Shown here: piece by piece, positions 1 to 5,151 of the stretch
Layout of the letters: each line of letters begins with the position of its first letter
Position numbering within the stretch: the first letter of the stretch is position 1
Source: an uncultured Sporolactobacillus sp.
GTDB taxonomy: Bacteria; Bacillota; Bacilli; Bacillales; Sporolactobacillaceae
NCBI GenBank assembly: GCA_900543345.1
Contig: UQRJ01000225.1
Span: 1 to 5,186, forward strand
DNA: 5,186 nt
Reading direction: 5' to 3'
Position numbers and translations under genes: made by a program
The notes under the pieces: generated by a model
What the model saw: the letters and a program-made list of their open reading frames with translations, nothing else
Databases searched by the model: none
What the model was told of the DNA's origin: nothing

Positions 1-48
1 CGAGATGTCTTAGGGTCTCGTGGGCTCGGAGATGTGTATAAGAGACAG
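1..48 (+). other. Residual Illumina/Nextera i7-side adapter (artefact)
   Basis: This is not genomic DNA. Positions 1-6 (CGAGAT) match the end of the P7 primer, 7-14 (GTCTTAGG) sit where the 8-nt i7 index belongs, and 15-48 match the 34-nt Nextera Read 2 adapter. Its last 19 nt (30-48) are the Tn5 mosaic end AGATGTGTATAAGAGACAG. From memory, the reverse complement of the index, CCTAAGAC, is one of the Nextera XT v2 i7 indices. Genomic sequence starts at 49. Reading frames entering this segment give artefact peptides such as CLLYTSPSPRD and LIHISEPTRP. Confidence 0.98.
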
Positions 49-503
49 TGAGTAAACAGCGCGTACAGACTCTGCGAGTGCTGCGCCGCCGCATTGAACC
101 CGGCCCCGTCGATCGTCCGGATTGTCAGCGGTACTTTCGCTTTGCCGCCGAACATATAGTGAAATTTGGCCGCCTGATTCATGACTTCGTCCAGACAACT
201 GCCAATAAAATCATTGAACATCAATTCCGAAATCGGCCGCAAACCGGTAACCGCCGCGGATACCGCAGCTCCCATATAACCGGCTTCGGCGATCGGTGTA
301 TCGATGACGCGCTCACGGCCGAATTCCTCAACAATCCCTTTCGTTACCCCGAACACGCCGCCCCAGGCTCCTTCGTCCTGCAGGTGATCGACTTTTGCAC
401 CGCCGGCGACGTCCTCACCCATTAAGATGACATTTTTATCTCTTCGCATGGCGACGCGAACGGCATCGTTAATCGCCTCGGAAAAAGACATTTGAACCGT
501 CAT
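49..503 (-). CDS. acoB: Acetoin dehydrogenase E1 component, beta subunit (5' part only)
   Basis: This is the beta subunit of the thiamine-diphosphate-dependent E1 enzyme, which with AcoA forms a cytoplasmic alpha2beta2 heterotetramer that cleaves acetoin and passes the acetyl group to the E2 lipoyl domain. 151 codons are present; from memory the family is about 340 residues, so the C-terminal half is off the window. The frame stays open into the adapter, so the gene is cut by the contig end, not disrupted. The start is ATG at 503-501, preceded by GGAGG at 514-518 with a 10-nt spacer. Visible signatures include GEDVAGG (residues 29-35), DTPIAEAGYMGAA (68-80) with Glu73 at the position of the catalytic Glu that activates the cofactor in E1 beta subunits, LRPISELMFNDF (88-99) and QHSQSLYALF (141-150). 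It lies 30 nt downstream of acoA in the same operon. The sequence is close to remembered B. subtilis AcoB; a pyruvate or branched-chain E1 beta is the less likely alternative. Confidence 0.93.
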
Positions 504-533
504 GATTGAATCGCCTCCGATTAATTCGGCTTT

Positions 534-1529
534 TTAATAAGACACATAAACGTCAGTCGTCAGTTGTGACCGGTCGGGAAACGGACTTTCTTCGGCAAAT
601 TTAATGGCATGTTCGATTTCCTTTTTAACCGATTCGTCAATGGTCCGCATTTCATCTTCTTTAAGCAGTCCTTTGGCAACGGCATATTCACGGTAACGGC
701 GGATCGGATCGTCTTCGTTTAGCGCCCGTTTCTGCACTTGCGCATCTTTGTACGTCTGCGTATCGCCTTCAAAATGACCGTAATCGCGATAGGTCTTGCA
801 TTCAATGATGGTCGGACCGGCGCCGCTTCTGGCGCGGGCAACGGCTTCGCCGGCTGCTTCGTATATTGCTTTCAAATCACGGCCGTCCACTTTTTTACCA
901 ACGATGCCGTAAGCGGCGGCGTAATCGGCCACGCTGCTTGCCGCAGAAGCATACGAAAACGGCGAAGCTTCGCCGAAGCCGTTATTTTCACAAACAAAGA
1001 GGACCGGCAATTTCCAAATCGACGCCATATTAACCGCTTCGTGAAATGTGCCGTGCCCGCTGGCGCCGTCACCGAAAAAGCAAACGGCAACCGTTCCGTC
1101 CTTTTTCACTTTTGCCGACAGGCCGGCACCAACAGCCAGCGGCAGGCCGGCACCGACAATGCCGTTTGCCCCGAGCATCCCTTTGGACACATCGGCAATA
1201 TGCATTGACCCGCCTTTGCCCTTGCAAAGTCCCGTCGAGCGTCCGAAAATCTCGGCCATCATGCCGTCAATGTCGCATCCCTTGGCAATGCAGTGACCAT
1301 GTCCGCGGTGGGTGCTGGTGATCTTATCATTGTCGCTCAGGTGGGCACAGACGCCAACCGCAACGGCTTCTTCACCGGCGTATAGGTGGACAAACCCAGG
1401 AATCTCTCCCTTTGCAAAGATCCCGTGCACCGCATCTTCGAATTGACGAATTTCCTGCATCTTTCGGTAGATCCATTTGGCTTTATCAACGGTGATTTCC
1501 TTTACGGATGCCTTAGGTTCGGCTTGCAT
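534..1529 (-). CDS. acoA: Acetoin dehydrogenase E1 component, alpha subunit (TPP-dependent)
   Basis: This is the alpha subunit of acetoin:DCPIP oxidoreductase, the E1 enzyme of the acetoin dehydrogenase complex. It binds thiamine diphosphate, cleaves acetoin, releases acetaldehyde and hands the acetyl unit to the E2 component. The product is 331 residues, the usual length. The diphosphate/Mg-binding motif starts with GDG at 153-155 and closes with ENN at 181-183. Conserved blocks include PGFVHLYAGEEAVAVG (44-59), THRGHGHCIAKG (73-84), GLCKGKGGSMHIAD (100-113), GMLGANGIVGAG (117-128) and TYRDYGHFEGD (246-256), the loop whose His252 neighbours the cofactor in this fold. The C-terminus TDVYVSY is typical of AcoA. 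The ATG at 1529 is chosen because GGGAGGAG (1535-1542) precedes it at good spacing; in-frame starts further upstream lack a ribosome site and would add residues unlike the family. acoB follows after 30 nt. A pyruvate dehydrogenase E1 alpha is less likely given the near-identical blocks to remembered B. subtilis AcoA. Confidence 0.95.
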   Translation of the reverse strand: MQAEPKASVKEITVDKAKWIYRKMQEIRQFEDAVHGIFAKGEIPGFVHLYAGEEAVAVGVCAHLSDNDKITSTHRGHGHCIAKGCDIDGMMAEIFGRSTGLCKGKGGSMHIADVSKGMLGANGIVGAGLPLAVGAGLSAKVKKDGTVAVCFFGDGASGHGTFHEAVNMASIWKLPVLFVCENNGFGEASPFSYASAASSVADYAAAYGIVGKKVDGRDLKAIYEAAGEAVARARSGAGPTIIECKTYRDYGHFEGDTQTYKDAQVQKRALNEDDPIRRYREYAVAKGLLKEDEMRTIDESVKKEIEHAIKFAEESPFPDRSQLTTDVYVSY

Positions 1530-1534
1530 TCTGA

Positions 1535-1542
1535 CTCCTCCC
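1535..1542 (-). promoter_or_regulatory. Ribosome binding site of acoA
   Basis: GGGAGGAG on the minus strand ends a few bases before the ATG at 1529; the core GGAGG (1537-1541) is 7 nt from the start. It fixes the acoA start and rules out the 22 extra in-frame codons upstream. Confidence 0.85.
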
Positions 1543-1567
1543 GTCATTTCGATTCTCACGGCAGCTC

Positions 1568-1581
1568 TGTAAGCGTTTTCG
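1568..1581. promoter_or_regulatory. Probable CcpA cre operator upstream of acoA
   Basis: The plus strand reads TGTAAGCGTTTTCG, which fits the commonly used cre consensus TGWAANCGNTNWCA at 13 of 14 positions; only the last base differs. It lies just downstream of the proposed acoA -10 element, at roughly +3 to +16 of the inferred transcript, a position where CcpA with HPr-Ser46-P typically blocks transcription. Acetoin catabolism is known to be under carbon catabolite repression in Bacillus. The match is seen directly; binding is inferred. Confidence 0.68.
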
Positions 1582-1590
1582 TGCATATTT

Positions 1591-1619
1591 ATCATAATCT
1601 ACTTATTTCAGCGATGCAA
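1591..1619 (-). promoter_or_regulatory. Possible sigma-A promoter of acoAB
   Basis: On the minus strand TTGCAT (1614-1619) and TATGAT (1591-1596) are separated by exactly 17 nt. The -10 matches TATAAT at 5 of 6 positions; the -35 keeps only the TTG. An 8-T run (1618-1625) abuts the -35 and could act as an A/T-rich upstream element. Transcription would start near 1584, giving a leader of about 55 nt containing the cre site. The weak -35 would suit a promoter needing an activator. Confidence 0.4.
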
Positions 1620-1640
1620 AAAAAATGAACTTTTGGTTCA
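1618..1640 (-). terminator. Weak intrinsic terminator-like hairpin after the SDR gene
   Basis: One base after the SDR stop codon the minus strand reads TGAAC-CAAAA-GTTCA followed by eight T. The perfect stem is only 5 bp with one or two G-C pairs plus possible wobble extension, so it is probably leaky. It also overlaps the -35 of the proposed acoA promoter. Its position right after the stop supports a terminator role, but read-through from the SDR gene into acoAB is quite possible. Confidence 0.42.
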
Positions 1641-1641
1641 C

Positions 1642-2424
1642 TCATTTCATTCTCAGCCAATGCCCGCCGATCTTTTCAAAAGCAGCGGGAAAGAGTTGAT
1701 ATAGTTTGGCGCCGAATCCCATATAAGGCGGCAAATTCACTTCTCTTTTTCCCTTTACTACGGCTTGAAAAATTTTTTTGGCAACGTACTGCGGCGTAAT
1801 CATGAAGCGATCGACGTTGGCCCTGTAGGTGCCCGCCGGATCGGCAATCGCAAAAAAAGAGGTCCGGATCGGTCCGGGATTGACAACCGTCACGGTGATG
1901 CCCTTGCCGGCGACTTCAAGGCGAAGGCCATTCGAATAGCCGATCACCGCACTTTTTGTCGCTGCATACACGGACGATTTCGGTGTCGCCAGCTTGCCGG
2001 CAATCGAAGCTACATTGACAATATGGCCCTTTTTTTGCCGTATCATCGAAGGAAGAACCTCGCGAATGCAGGCGATCAGGCCGACGACGTTCACGCGAAA
2101 CATCGCTTCGGTAACCGGGCCGTCGGTCTGATCGGCGAATTCAAATTTTCCGAAACCGGCACAATTAATCAGCACATCGATTCTGCCATAGCGCGCGAGG
2201 ATCGCCGTGAAAACGTTATGAACCTGATCCGCCTGCCCAATATCGACGGGACAGACATCAGCCTTATGCCGCATCTCGGCAATCAGGTTTGCGACACGAT
2301 GTAGTTTGTCCTTATTCCTGGCGAGTAAAACGACCGCATAGCCGGCCCGCGCAAAAAGCAGCGCCGTCTCTCGTCCGACTCCGCCCGAGGCGCCGGTAAT
2401 CACCGCAATTTTTTCTTCAGCCAT
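1642..2424 (-). CDS. Short-chain dehydrogenase/reductase (SDR), classical type, substrate unknown
   Basis: This is a soluble NAD(P)-dependent oxidoreductase of 260 residues with a Rossmann fold. The cofactor glycine motif TGASGGVG is at residues 10-17. Arg36 just after strand beta-2 (LLARNK) suggests a preference for NADP(H). NCAG (87-90) is a variant of the usual NNAG. The full catalytic tetrad is present: Asn112, Ser140, Tyr153 and Lys157 (YAATK). NPGPIRT follows at 182-188. The C-terminus (KREVNLPPYMGFGAKLYQLF region, ending LRMK) lacks the DGG ending typical of FabG or acetoin/butanediol dehydrogenases and resembles the B. subtilis YqjQ-like group. The ATG at 2424 is preferred because GGGAGG lies 9 nt upstream; an in-frame ATG at 2433 abuts that site and a GTG at 2448 lacks one. 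It stands alone with its own probable promoter between opuCD and acoA. A role in acetoin metabolism is not supported. Confidence 0.9.
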   Translation of the reverse strand: MAEEKIAVITGASGGVGRETALLFARAGYAVVLLARNKDKLHRVANLIAEMRHKADVCPVDIGQADQVHNVFTAILARYGRIDVLINCAGFGKFEFADQTDGPVTEAMFRVNVVGLIACIREVLPSMIRQKKGHIVNVASIAGKLATPKSSVYAATKSAVIGYSNGLRLEVAGKGITVTVVNPGPIRTSFFAIADPAGTYRANVDRFMITPQYVAKKIFQAVVKGKREVNLPPYMGFGAKLYQLFPAAFEKIGGHWLRMK

Positions 2425-2433
2425 CGTCCGCAT

Positions 2434-2439
2434 CCTCCC
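2434..2439 (-). promoter_or_regulatory. Ribosome binding site of the SDR gene
   Basis: GGGAGG on the minus strand lies 9 nt before the ATG at 2424. It directly abuts the alternative ATG at 2433, which would therefore be too close to be used, so it decides the start. Confidence 0.8.
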
Positions 2440-2461
2440 GTTAATCACATGTCATGCCTTT

Positions 2462-2491
2462 ATTATAAGGATAAGCGGAAAGGAAACACAA
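2462..2491 (-). promoter_or_regulatory. Probable sigma-A promoter of the SDR gene
   Basis: A perfect -10 TATAAT (minus strand, 2462-2467) is preceded by TTGTGT (2486-2491) at an 18-nt spacer. The -35 keeps TTG but is otherwise weak. The inferred start near 2455 gives a leader of about 30 nt. Its place between the opuC terminator and the SDR ribosome site supports independent transcription of the SDR gene. Confidence 0.55.
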
Positions 2492-2514
2492 AGATTGCCG
2501 CGGCTTTTTCCCCG

Positions 2515-2559
2515 AAAAAAAGGCCACAAAGCGTTATGCCGCCGCTTTGTGGCCTTTTT
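2515..2559 (-). terminator. Strong intrinsic terminator of the opuC operon, overlapping the end of opuCD
   Basis: GGCCACAAAGCG (2522-2533) and CGCTTTGTGGCC (2543-2554) are perfect 12-bp inverted arms around a 9-nt loop. Flanking A and T runs extend the stem to 17 bp. On the minus strand the hairpin is followed by seven T (2515-2521). The opuCD stop codon (2534-2536) lies in the loop, so the first arm is coding sequence. The symmetric A/T flanks (five T at 2555-2559 on the plus strand) mean it could also stop plus-strand transcription. Confidence 0.92.
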
Positions 2560-3202
2560 GCTTCTGTTCGGGCTTCAGCGCTCGTTCAAGCCACGCCAGC
2601 AGCAAATCAGCGACCACTGCCATCGCCGCCGTCGGGATCGCACCGGCTAAAATGATTGCCGTTCCGTTTGTCGCATTCGTACCGCGAACGATGATGTCGC
2701 CGAGCCCGCCGGCACCGACGAACGTGCCGATCGCCGTCACACCGATGGTAACAACCAGTGCCGTCCTGAGTCCGCCCATGATGACAGATAAGGCAAGCGG
2801 CCACTCGATCATGCGAAAAATCTGCCATTTCGTCATCCCCATCGCCCGTCCCGATTCCAAATAAGCCGGATCGATATTACGGATTCCGGAATAGGTGTTA
2901 CGCAGAATCGGCAGCAGTGAATAGAGAAATAGCGCAACGATGACCGTCGTTGTACCGAGACCCATCACAAGCATCAGCATCGCCAGCATGGCCAGTGCCG
3001 GCACGGTCTGAACGACATTGGTCAGTGAAAAGATCCATCCGGCCAGTCGACGACGTTTGGCGATAAAAATTCCTGTTGGGATCGCCACAATCGCTGCAAA
3101 AAAGACACCGTAGGCAGACATCAGAAAATGCCGATAAAATTCGACCCATACATAACTACCGTTTTGCACGTAATAAGTCCACAATTGACGCAAGACTTCC
3201 AT
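2534..3202 (-). CDS. opuCD: Osmoprotectant ABC transporter permease OpuCD
   Basis: This is one of the two membrane subunits of the OpuC importer for glycine betaine, carnitine, choline and similar solutes. The 222-residue product is hydrophobic, with likely membrane segments at about 25-48, 54-80, 84-100, 137-165 and 182-205. The EAA-type loop that contacts the ATPase is visible as ESGRAMGMTKWQIFRMIEWP (116-135), with the conserved Gly122 and Pro135. GTFVGAGGLGD (159-169) and the NATNGTAIILAGAIP stretch (176-190) are hallmarks of OpuCD/OpuBD. ATG at 3202 is chosen because GAGGGGGG (3211-3218) lies 8 nt upstream; an ATG at 3220, overlapping the opuCC stop as ATGA, lacks a suitably spaced site and would add six residues. 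It is the last gene of the operon, and its final codons (KGHKAAA) form one arm of the terminator. The N-terminus (MEVLRQL, then EFYRHFLMS) agrees with remembered B. subtilis OpuCD. Confidence 0.95.
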   Translation of the reverse strand: MEVLRQLWTYYVQNGSYVWVEFYRHFLMSAYGVFFAAIVAIPTGIFIAKRRRLAGWIFSLTNVVQTVPALAMLAMLMLVMGLGTTTVIVALFLYSLLPILRNTYSGIRNIDPAYLESGRAMGMTKWQIFRMIEWPLALSVIMGGLRTALVVTIGVTAIGTFVGAGGLGDIIVRGTNATNGTAIILAGAIPTAAMAVVADLLLAWLERALKPEQKQKGHKAAA

Positions 3203-3210
3203 CGCTTCTT

Positions 3211-3218
3211 CCCCCCTC
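3211..3218 (-). promoter_or_regulatory. Ribosome binding site of opuCD
   Basis: GAGGGGGG on the minus strand overlaps the opuCC stop codon region and lies 8 nt before ATG 3202. It favours that start over the ATG at 3220, which would place the site inside the coding sequence. Overlap with the stop suggests translational coupling with opuCC. Confidence 0.75.
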
Positions 3219-4131
3219 ATTGAAAATAATGGTGCGCTTCAAGAAATTCGCGGGCGACCGTCGACGGTTCTTTAAGTTTGCCGTCCACCTCATAGTTAAG
3301 TTCCTGCATTTTTTCCGTCGTAATCGTGCCTTGTAGTTTCTTTAGTTCACGATCGATCTGCGGATACTTTTTCAGCAAGCTCTCCTTAACCAGCGGCGCA
3401 CAATCGTATGGCGGGAAGAACCGTCGGTCATCCTTGAGAATCTGCAGATGGTAAGCCTTAATCCGTCCGTCTGTCGAGTAGGCAAGCACAACGTCCATCC
3501 GCCCTCTTTTTACCGCGTCGTAGACAAGGCCGATCTGCATCGGGTACGTATGAGCAAATGTCATACCATAGGCCTTTTGAAAAGCCGGATAGCCGTCGCC
3601 GCTCCGTTTGAGCCAGCCGCTGTCGAGGCCGATTTTCAGCCGATCTTTATCCTTTTTCAGATCGGATACTTTTTGATAACCGTGTTGCTTGGCTTCACGC
3701 TTGGTTACAGTGAACGCATAGGTATTATCAAATCCGTACGAATCGTAAAACTTATAGTGGTATTGACGGTGAAATTCACGTTGAACGATGTTCAGTGCTT
3801 TCTCAGGATCTTTCACGACTTTCTGTCCAAGAACTGTCGATAAATCAGTGCCGGTATAGCGAGTAGCGGAAATGTCGATATCGCCGTTCTCCATTGCTTT
3901 CTGCTGCACAAAATTGGAACCGAGATTTTTTACAATCGACGTCTTGAAATTCGTATTATGTTCCAGCAGTTGGCTGACGATATTGGCCATGATTTCCGAT
4001 TCCGTAAAACTCTGGGCGCCGATTTTAACCGTGTAGTCGGAAGAGGCGCCAAGACCGGGCAGTGCGCACCCGCCGAGTAGCAGGCAGCAAATCAGTCCGA
4101 TAACGGCACCGATCCGTTCGATTTTTTTCAC
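3217..4131 (-). CDS. opuCC: Osmoprotectant-binding lipoprotein OpuCC
   Basis: This is the extracellular substrate-binding protein of the OpuC importer, anchored to the outer face of the membrane. It has 304 residues, the usual length. The N-terminus is a lipoprotein signal: basic MKKIER, a hydrophobic stretch, then the lipobox LGGC with Cys22 as the lipidated residue. Mature-domain signatures include IGAQSFTESEIMANI (37-51), RYTGTDL (91-97), YPMQIGLVYDAVKRG (196-210), VVLAYSTDGRI (214-224) and FFPPYDCAPLV (238-248). By alignment from memory with B. subtilis OpuCC (offset +1), Tyr92, Tyr138, Tyr218 and Tyr242 form the aromatic cage for the trimethylammonium group. Thr95 matches the Thr of broad-range OpuCC, not the Asp of choline-specific OpuBC. 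The start is GTG, overlapping the opuCB stop as GTGA, with a modest AAGGGG site (4143-4148) 11 nt upstream, so translation is probably coupled to opuCB. An OpuBC assignment is less likely because of Thr95. Confidence 0.95.
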   Translation of the reverse strand: MKKIERIGAVIGLICCLLLGGCALPGLGASSDYTVKIGAQSFTESEIMANIVSQLLEHNTNFKTSIVKNLGSNFVQQKAMENGDIDISATRYTGTDLSTVLGQKVVKDPEKALNIVQREFHRQYHYKFYDSYGFDNTYAFTVTKREAKQHGYQKVSDLKKDKDRLKIGLDSGWLKRSGDGYPAFQKAYGMTFAHTYPMQIGLVYDAVKRGRMDVVLAYSTDGRIKAYHLQILKDDRRFFPPYDCAPLVKESLLKKYPQIDRELKKLQGTITTEKMQELNYEVDGKLKEPSTVAREFLEAHHYFQ

Positions 4132-4787
4132 GCCTTTTGCATCCCCTTCTCGATTCGGATGCCCTTCGGGGTCACTTTTCGCTCAATCCGGCCGAACAGA
4201 TGATCGACCGCAATAGCAATCAAAGTCACCGGAACCGCGCCGGCAATGATATATTCCGGCTTATACAAGTTCAGTCCGATAAAAATATAGTCGCCGAGGC
4301 CGCCGCCGCCAATGAATGAAGCCAGCGTGGCCCAACCGATCAGATAGACCGACGAGGTGCGGACACCGGCCATGATGATCGGTGCCGACAGCGGCAACTC
4401 CACCATCCGAATCCGCTGCCAGCCGGTCATCCCGATGCCGCTGCCCGCTTCCAGTAATTGACGATTGACGCCCCGAATTCCCGTATAAGTGTTACGCAAA
4501 ATCGGTAAAACCGAGTAGATGAACAGCGCCATAATCGCCGGCAGTTTGCCGATCCCGAGAAAGGGAATGAAGAACGCAAGAACGGCCAGCGACGGTAAGG
4601 TCTGGAGCACATTGACAATGCCGATGATTAACCCGGCGCCCCGCTTCATGCGCGTCATGAGAATGCCGAGAGGAATCGCAACGATAATTCCCATTGCGAC
4701 AGCAATCAATGAAATATACAAATGTTCCCATGTTTTAGTGAGCAGTTCCATACCGTTTGTTTGCAAAAATTGTATCCACATGGTCAT
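4128..4787 (-). CDS. opuCB: Osmoprotectant ABC transporter permease OpuCB
   Basis: This is the second membrane subunit of the OpuC importer; it pairs with OpuCD to form the transport channel. The product is 219 residues with likely membrane segments at about 23-45, 51-74, 82-97, 134-158 and 178-197. The ATPase-contacting EAA-type loop runs from Glu113 (EAGSGIGMTGWQRIRMVELP, 113-132). GWATLASFIGGGGLGDYIF (151-169) and YKPEYIIAGAVPVTL (175-189) are typical of OpuCB/OpuBB, and the protein is close to remembered B. subtilis OpuCB. The start is ATG 4787 (MTMWIQFL), served by AGGAGG at 4798-4803. The longer in-frame extension to 4883 would lie inside opuCA and is rejected. It begins 16 nt after the opuCA stop and overlaps opuCC by 4 nt, consistent with a single transcript opuCA-CB-CC-CD. 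Confidence 0.95.
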   Translation of the reverse strand: MTMWIQFLQTNGMELLTKTWEHLYISLIAVAMGIIVAIPLGILMTRMKRGAGLIIGIVNVLQTLPSLAVLAFFIPFLGIGKLPAIMALFIYSVLPILRNTYTGIRGVNRQLLEAGSGIGMTGWQRIRMVELPLSAPIIMAGVRTSSVYLIGWATLASFIGGGGLGDYIFIGLNLYKPEYIIAGAVPVTLIAIAVDHLFGRIERKVTPKGIRIEKGMQKA

Positions 4788-4797
4788 AATCGTCCCC

Positions 4798-4803
4798 CCT
4801 CCT
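4798..4803 (-). promoter_or_regulatory. Ribosome binding site of opuCB
   Basis: AGGAGG on the minus strand begins immediately after the opuCA stop codon (TAA, 4804-4806) and is followed by a G run, 10 nt before ATG 4787. It fixes the opuCB start and excludes the longer frame that runs back into opuCA. Confidence 0.88.
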
Positions 4804-5151
4804 TTACTGAGTCTCCGATAGGGTCTCTTTTTCTCCCCAGATTTTGTCATAAACAGCGTCGACAAGCGACGCACGCGTGACAATTCCTTTCAGTGAGTCA
4901 TGATCATCGACAACGGGGACATATTTGACGCCTTGTTTCAGTATTTTGCGGACAACGTCGCGAATGAGTGTATTTTCATGGACTTTATAAACATCCGTTT
5001 GCAGCAAATCCGCGACACGCACCGGCTCACTCCGATGGACATCGATCGATTCGACGTCGACGTAACCATAAAAACGCTGCTTCTTCCCGACAACCAGCAG
5101 CGTATCCACTCGTTTGTTGCGCATGAGCTGGATCGCCTCGGACAGGGATTT
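4804..5151 (-). CDS. opuCA: Osmoprotectant ABC transporter ATPase OpuCA, C-terminal CBS-domain part only
   Basis: Only the last 115 residues of the ATP-hydrolysing subunit of OpuC are present; from memory the family is about 380 residues, so the nucleotide-binding domain (Walker A/B, signature motif) lies outside the window. What remains is a pair of CBS domains. The first, lacking its opening residues, spans about 1-45 and includes AIQLMRNKRVDTLLVV and FYGYVDVESI. The second spans about 50-108 and includes VYKVHENTLIRDVVRKIL, GVKYVPVVDD and GIVTRASLVDAVYDKIWG. In this family the CBS pair modulates transport, and in Listeria and Staphylococcus OpuCA it binds cyclic di-AMP; that role here is inferred. 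The reading frame continues into the adapter, where MYKRQ is a false N-terminus. It is the first visible gene of the opuC operon, whose promoter is off the window. An isolated CBS-domain protein is unlikely given opuCB 16 nt downstream. Confidence 0.9.
   Translation of the reverse strand, partial: KSLSEAIQLMRNKRVDTLLVVGKKQRFYGYVDVESIDVHRSEPVRVADLLQTDVYKVHENTLIRDVVRKILKQGVKYVPVVDDHDSLKGIVTRASLVDAVYDKIWGEKETLSETQ

Noticed and set aside
10..198. Minus-strand 62-codon open frame ending in LIHISEPTRP
   Set aside because: It is out of frame with acoB and its C-terminus is adapter-encoded.
48..425. Plus-strand open frame of 125 codons at the left end
   Set aside because: It is antisense to acoB, whose minus-strand translation is strongly AcoB-like, and it starts at the adapter junction.
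504..533. Small inverted repeat CCGA/TCGG between acoA and acoB around the ribosome site
   Set aside because: The stem is only 4 bp with no T run; it is too weak to call a regulatory hairpin or terminator.
1530..1595. Extended N-terminus of acoA from 1595
   Set aside because: It has no ribosome site, would include the cre site in coding sequence, and is longer than the family; GGGAGGAG serves ATG 1529.
1611..1630. Sigma-54 -12 element candidate (TTGCA after a T run)
   Set aside because: The required GG at -24 is absent; the aligned bases are TT.
2444..2453. TCACATGTCA partial palindrome upstream of the SDR gene
   Set aside because: Only the central ACATGT is symmetric, and a 6-bp palindrome is expected by chance; no known operator is recognised.
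2449..2864. Plus-strand open frames opposite opuCD and its terminator
   Set aside because: They are antisense shadows of a well-supported permease gene, with no ribosome site and low-complexity translation.
4788..4883. Extended N-terminus of opuCB (32 extra codons)
   Set aside because: It overlaps the opuCA coding end and puts the excellent AGGAGG site inside the gene; ATG 4787 fits the family length.
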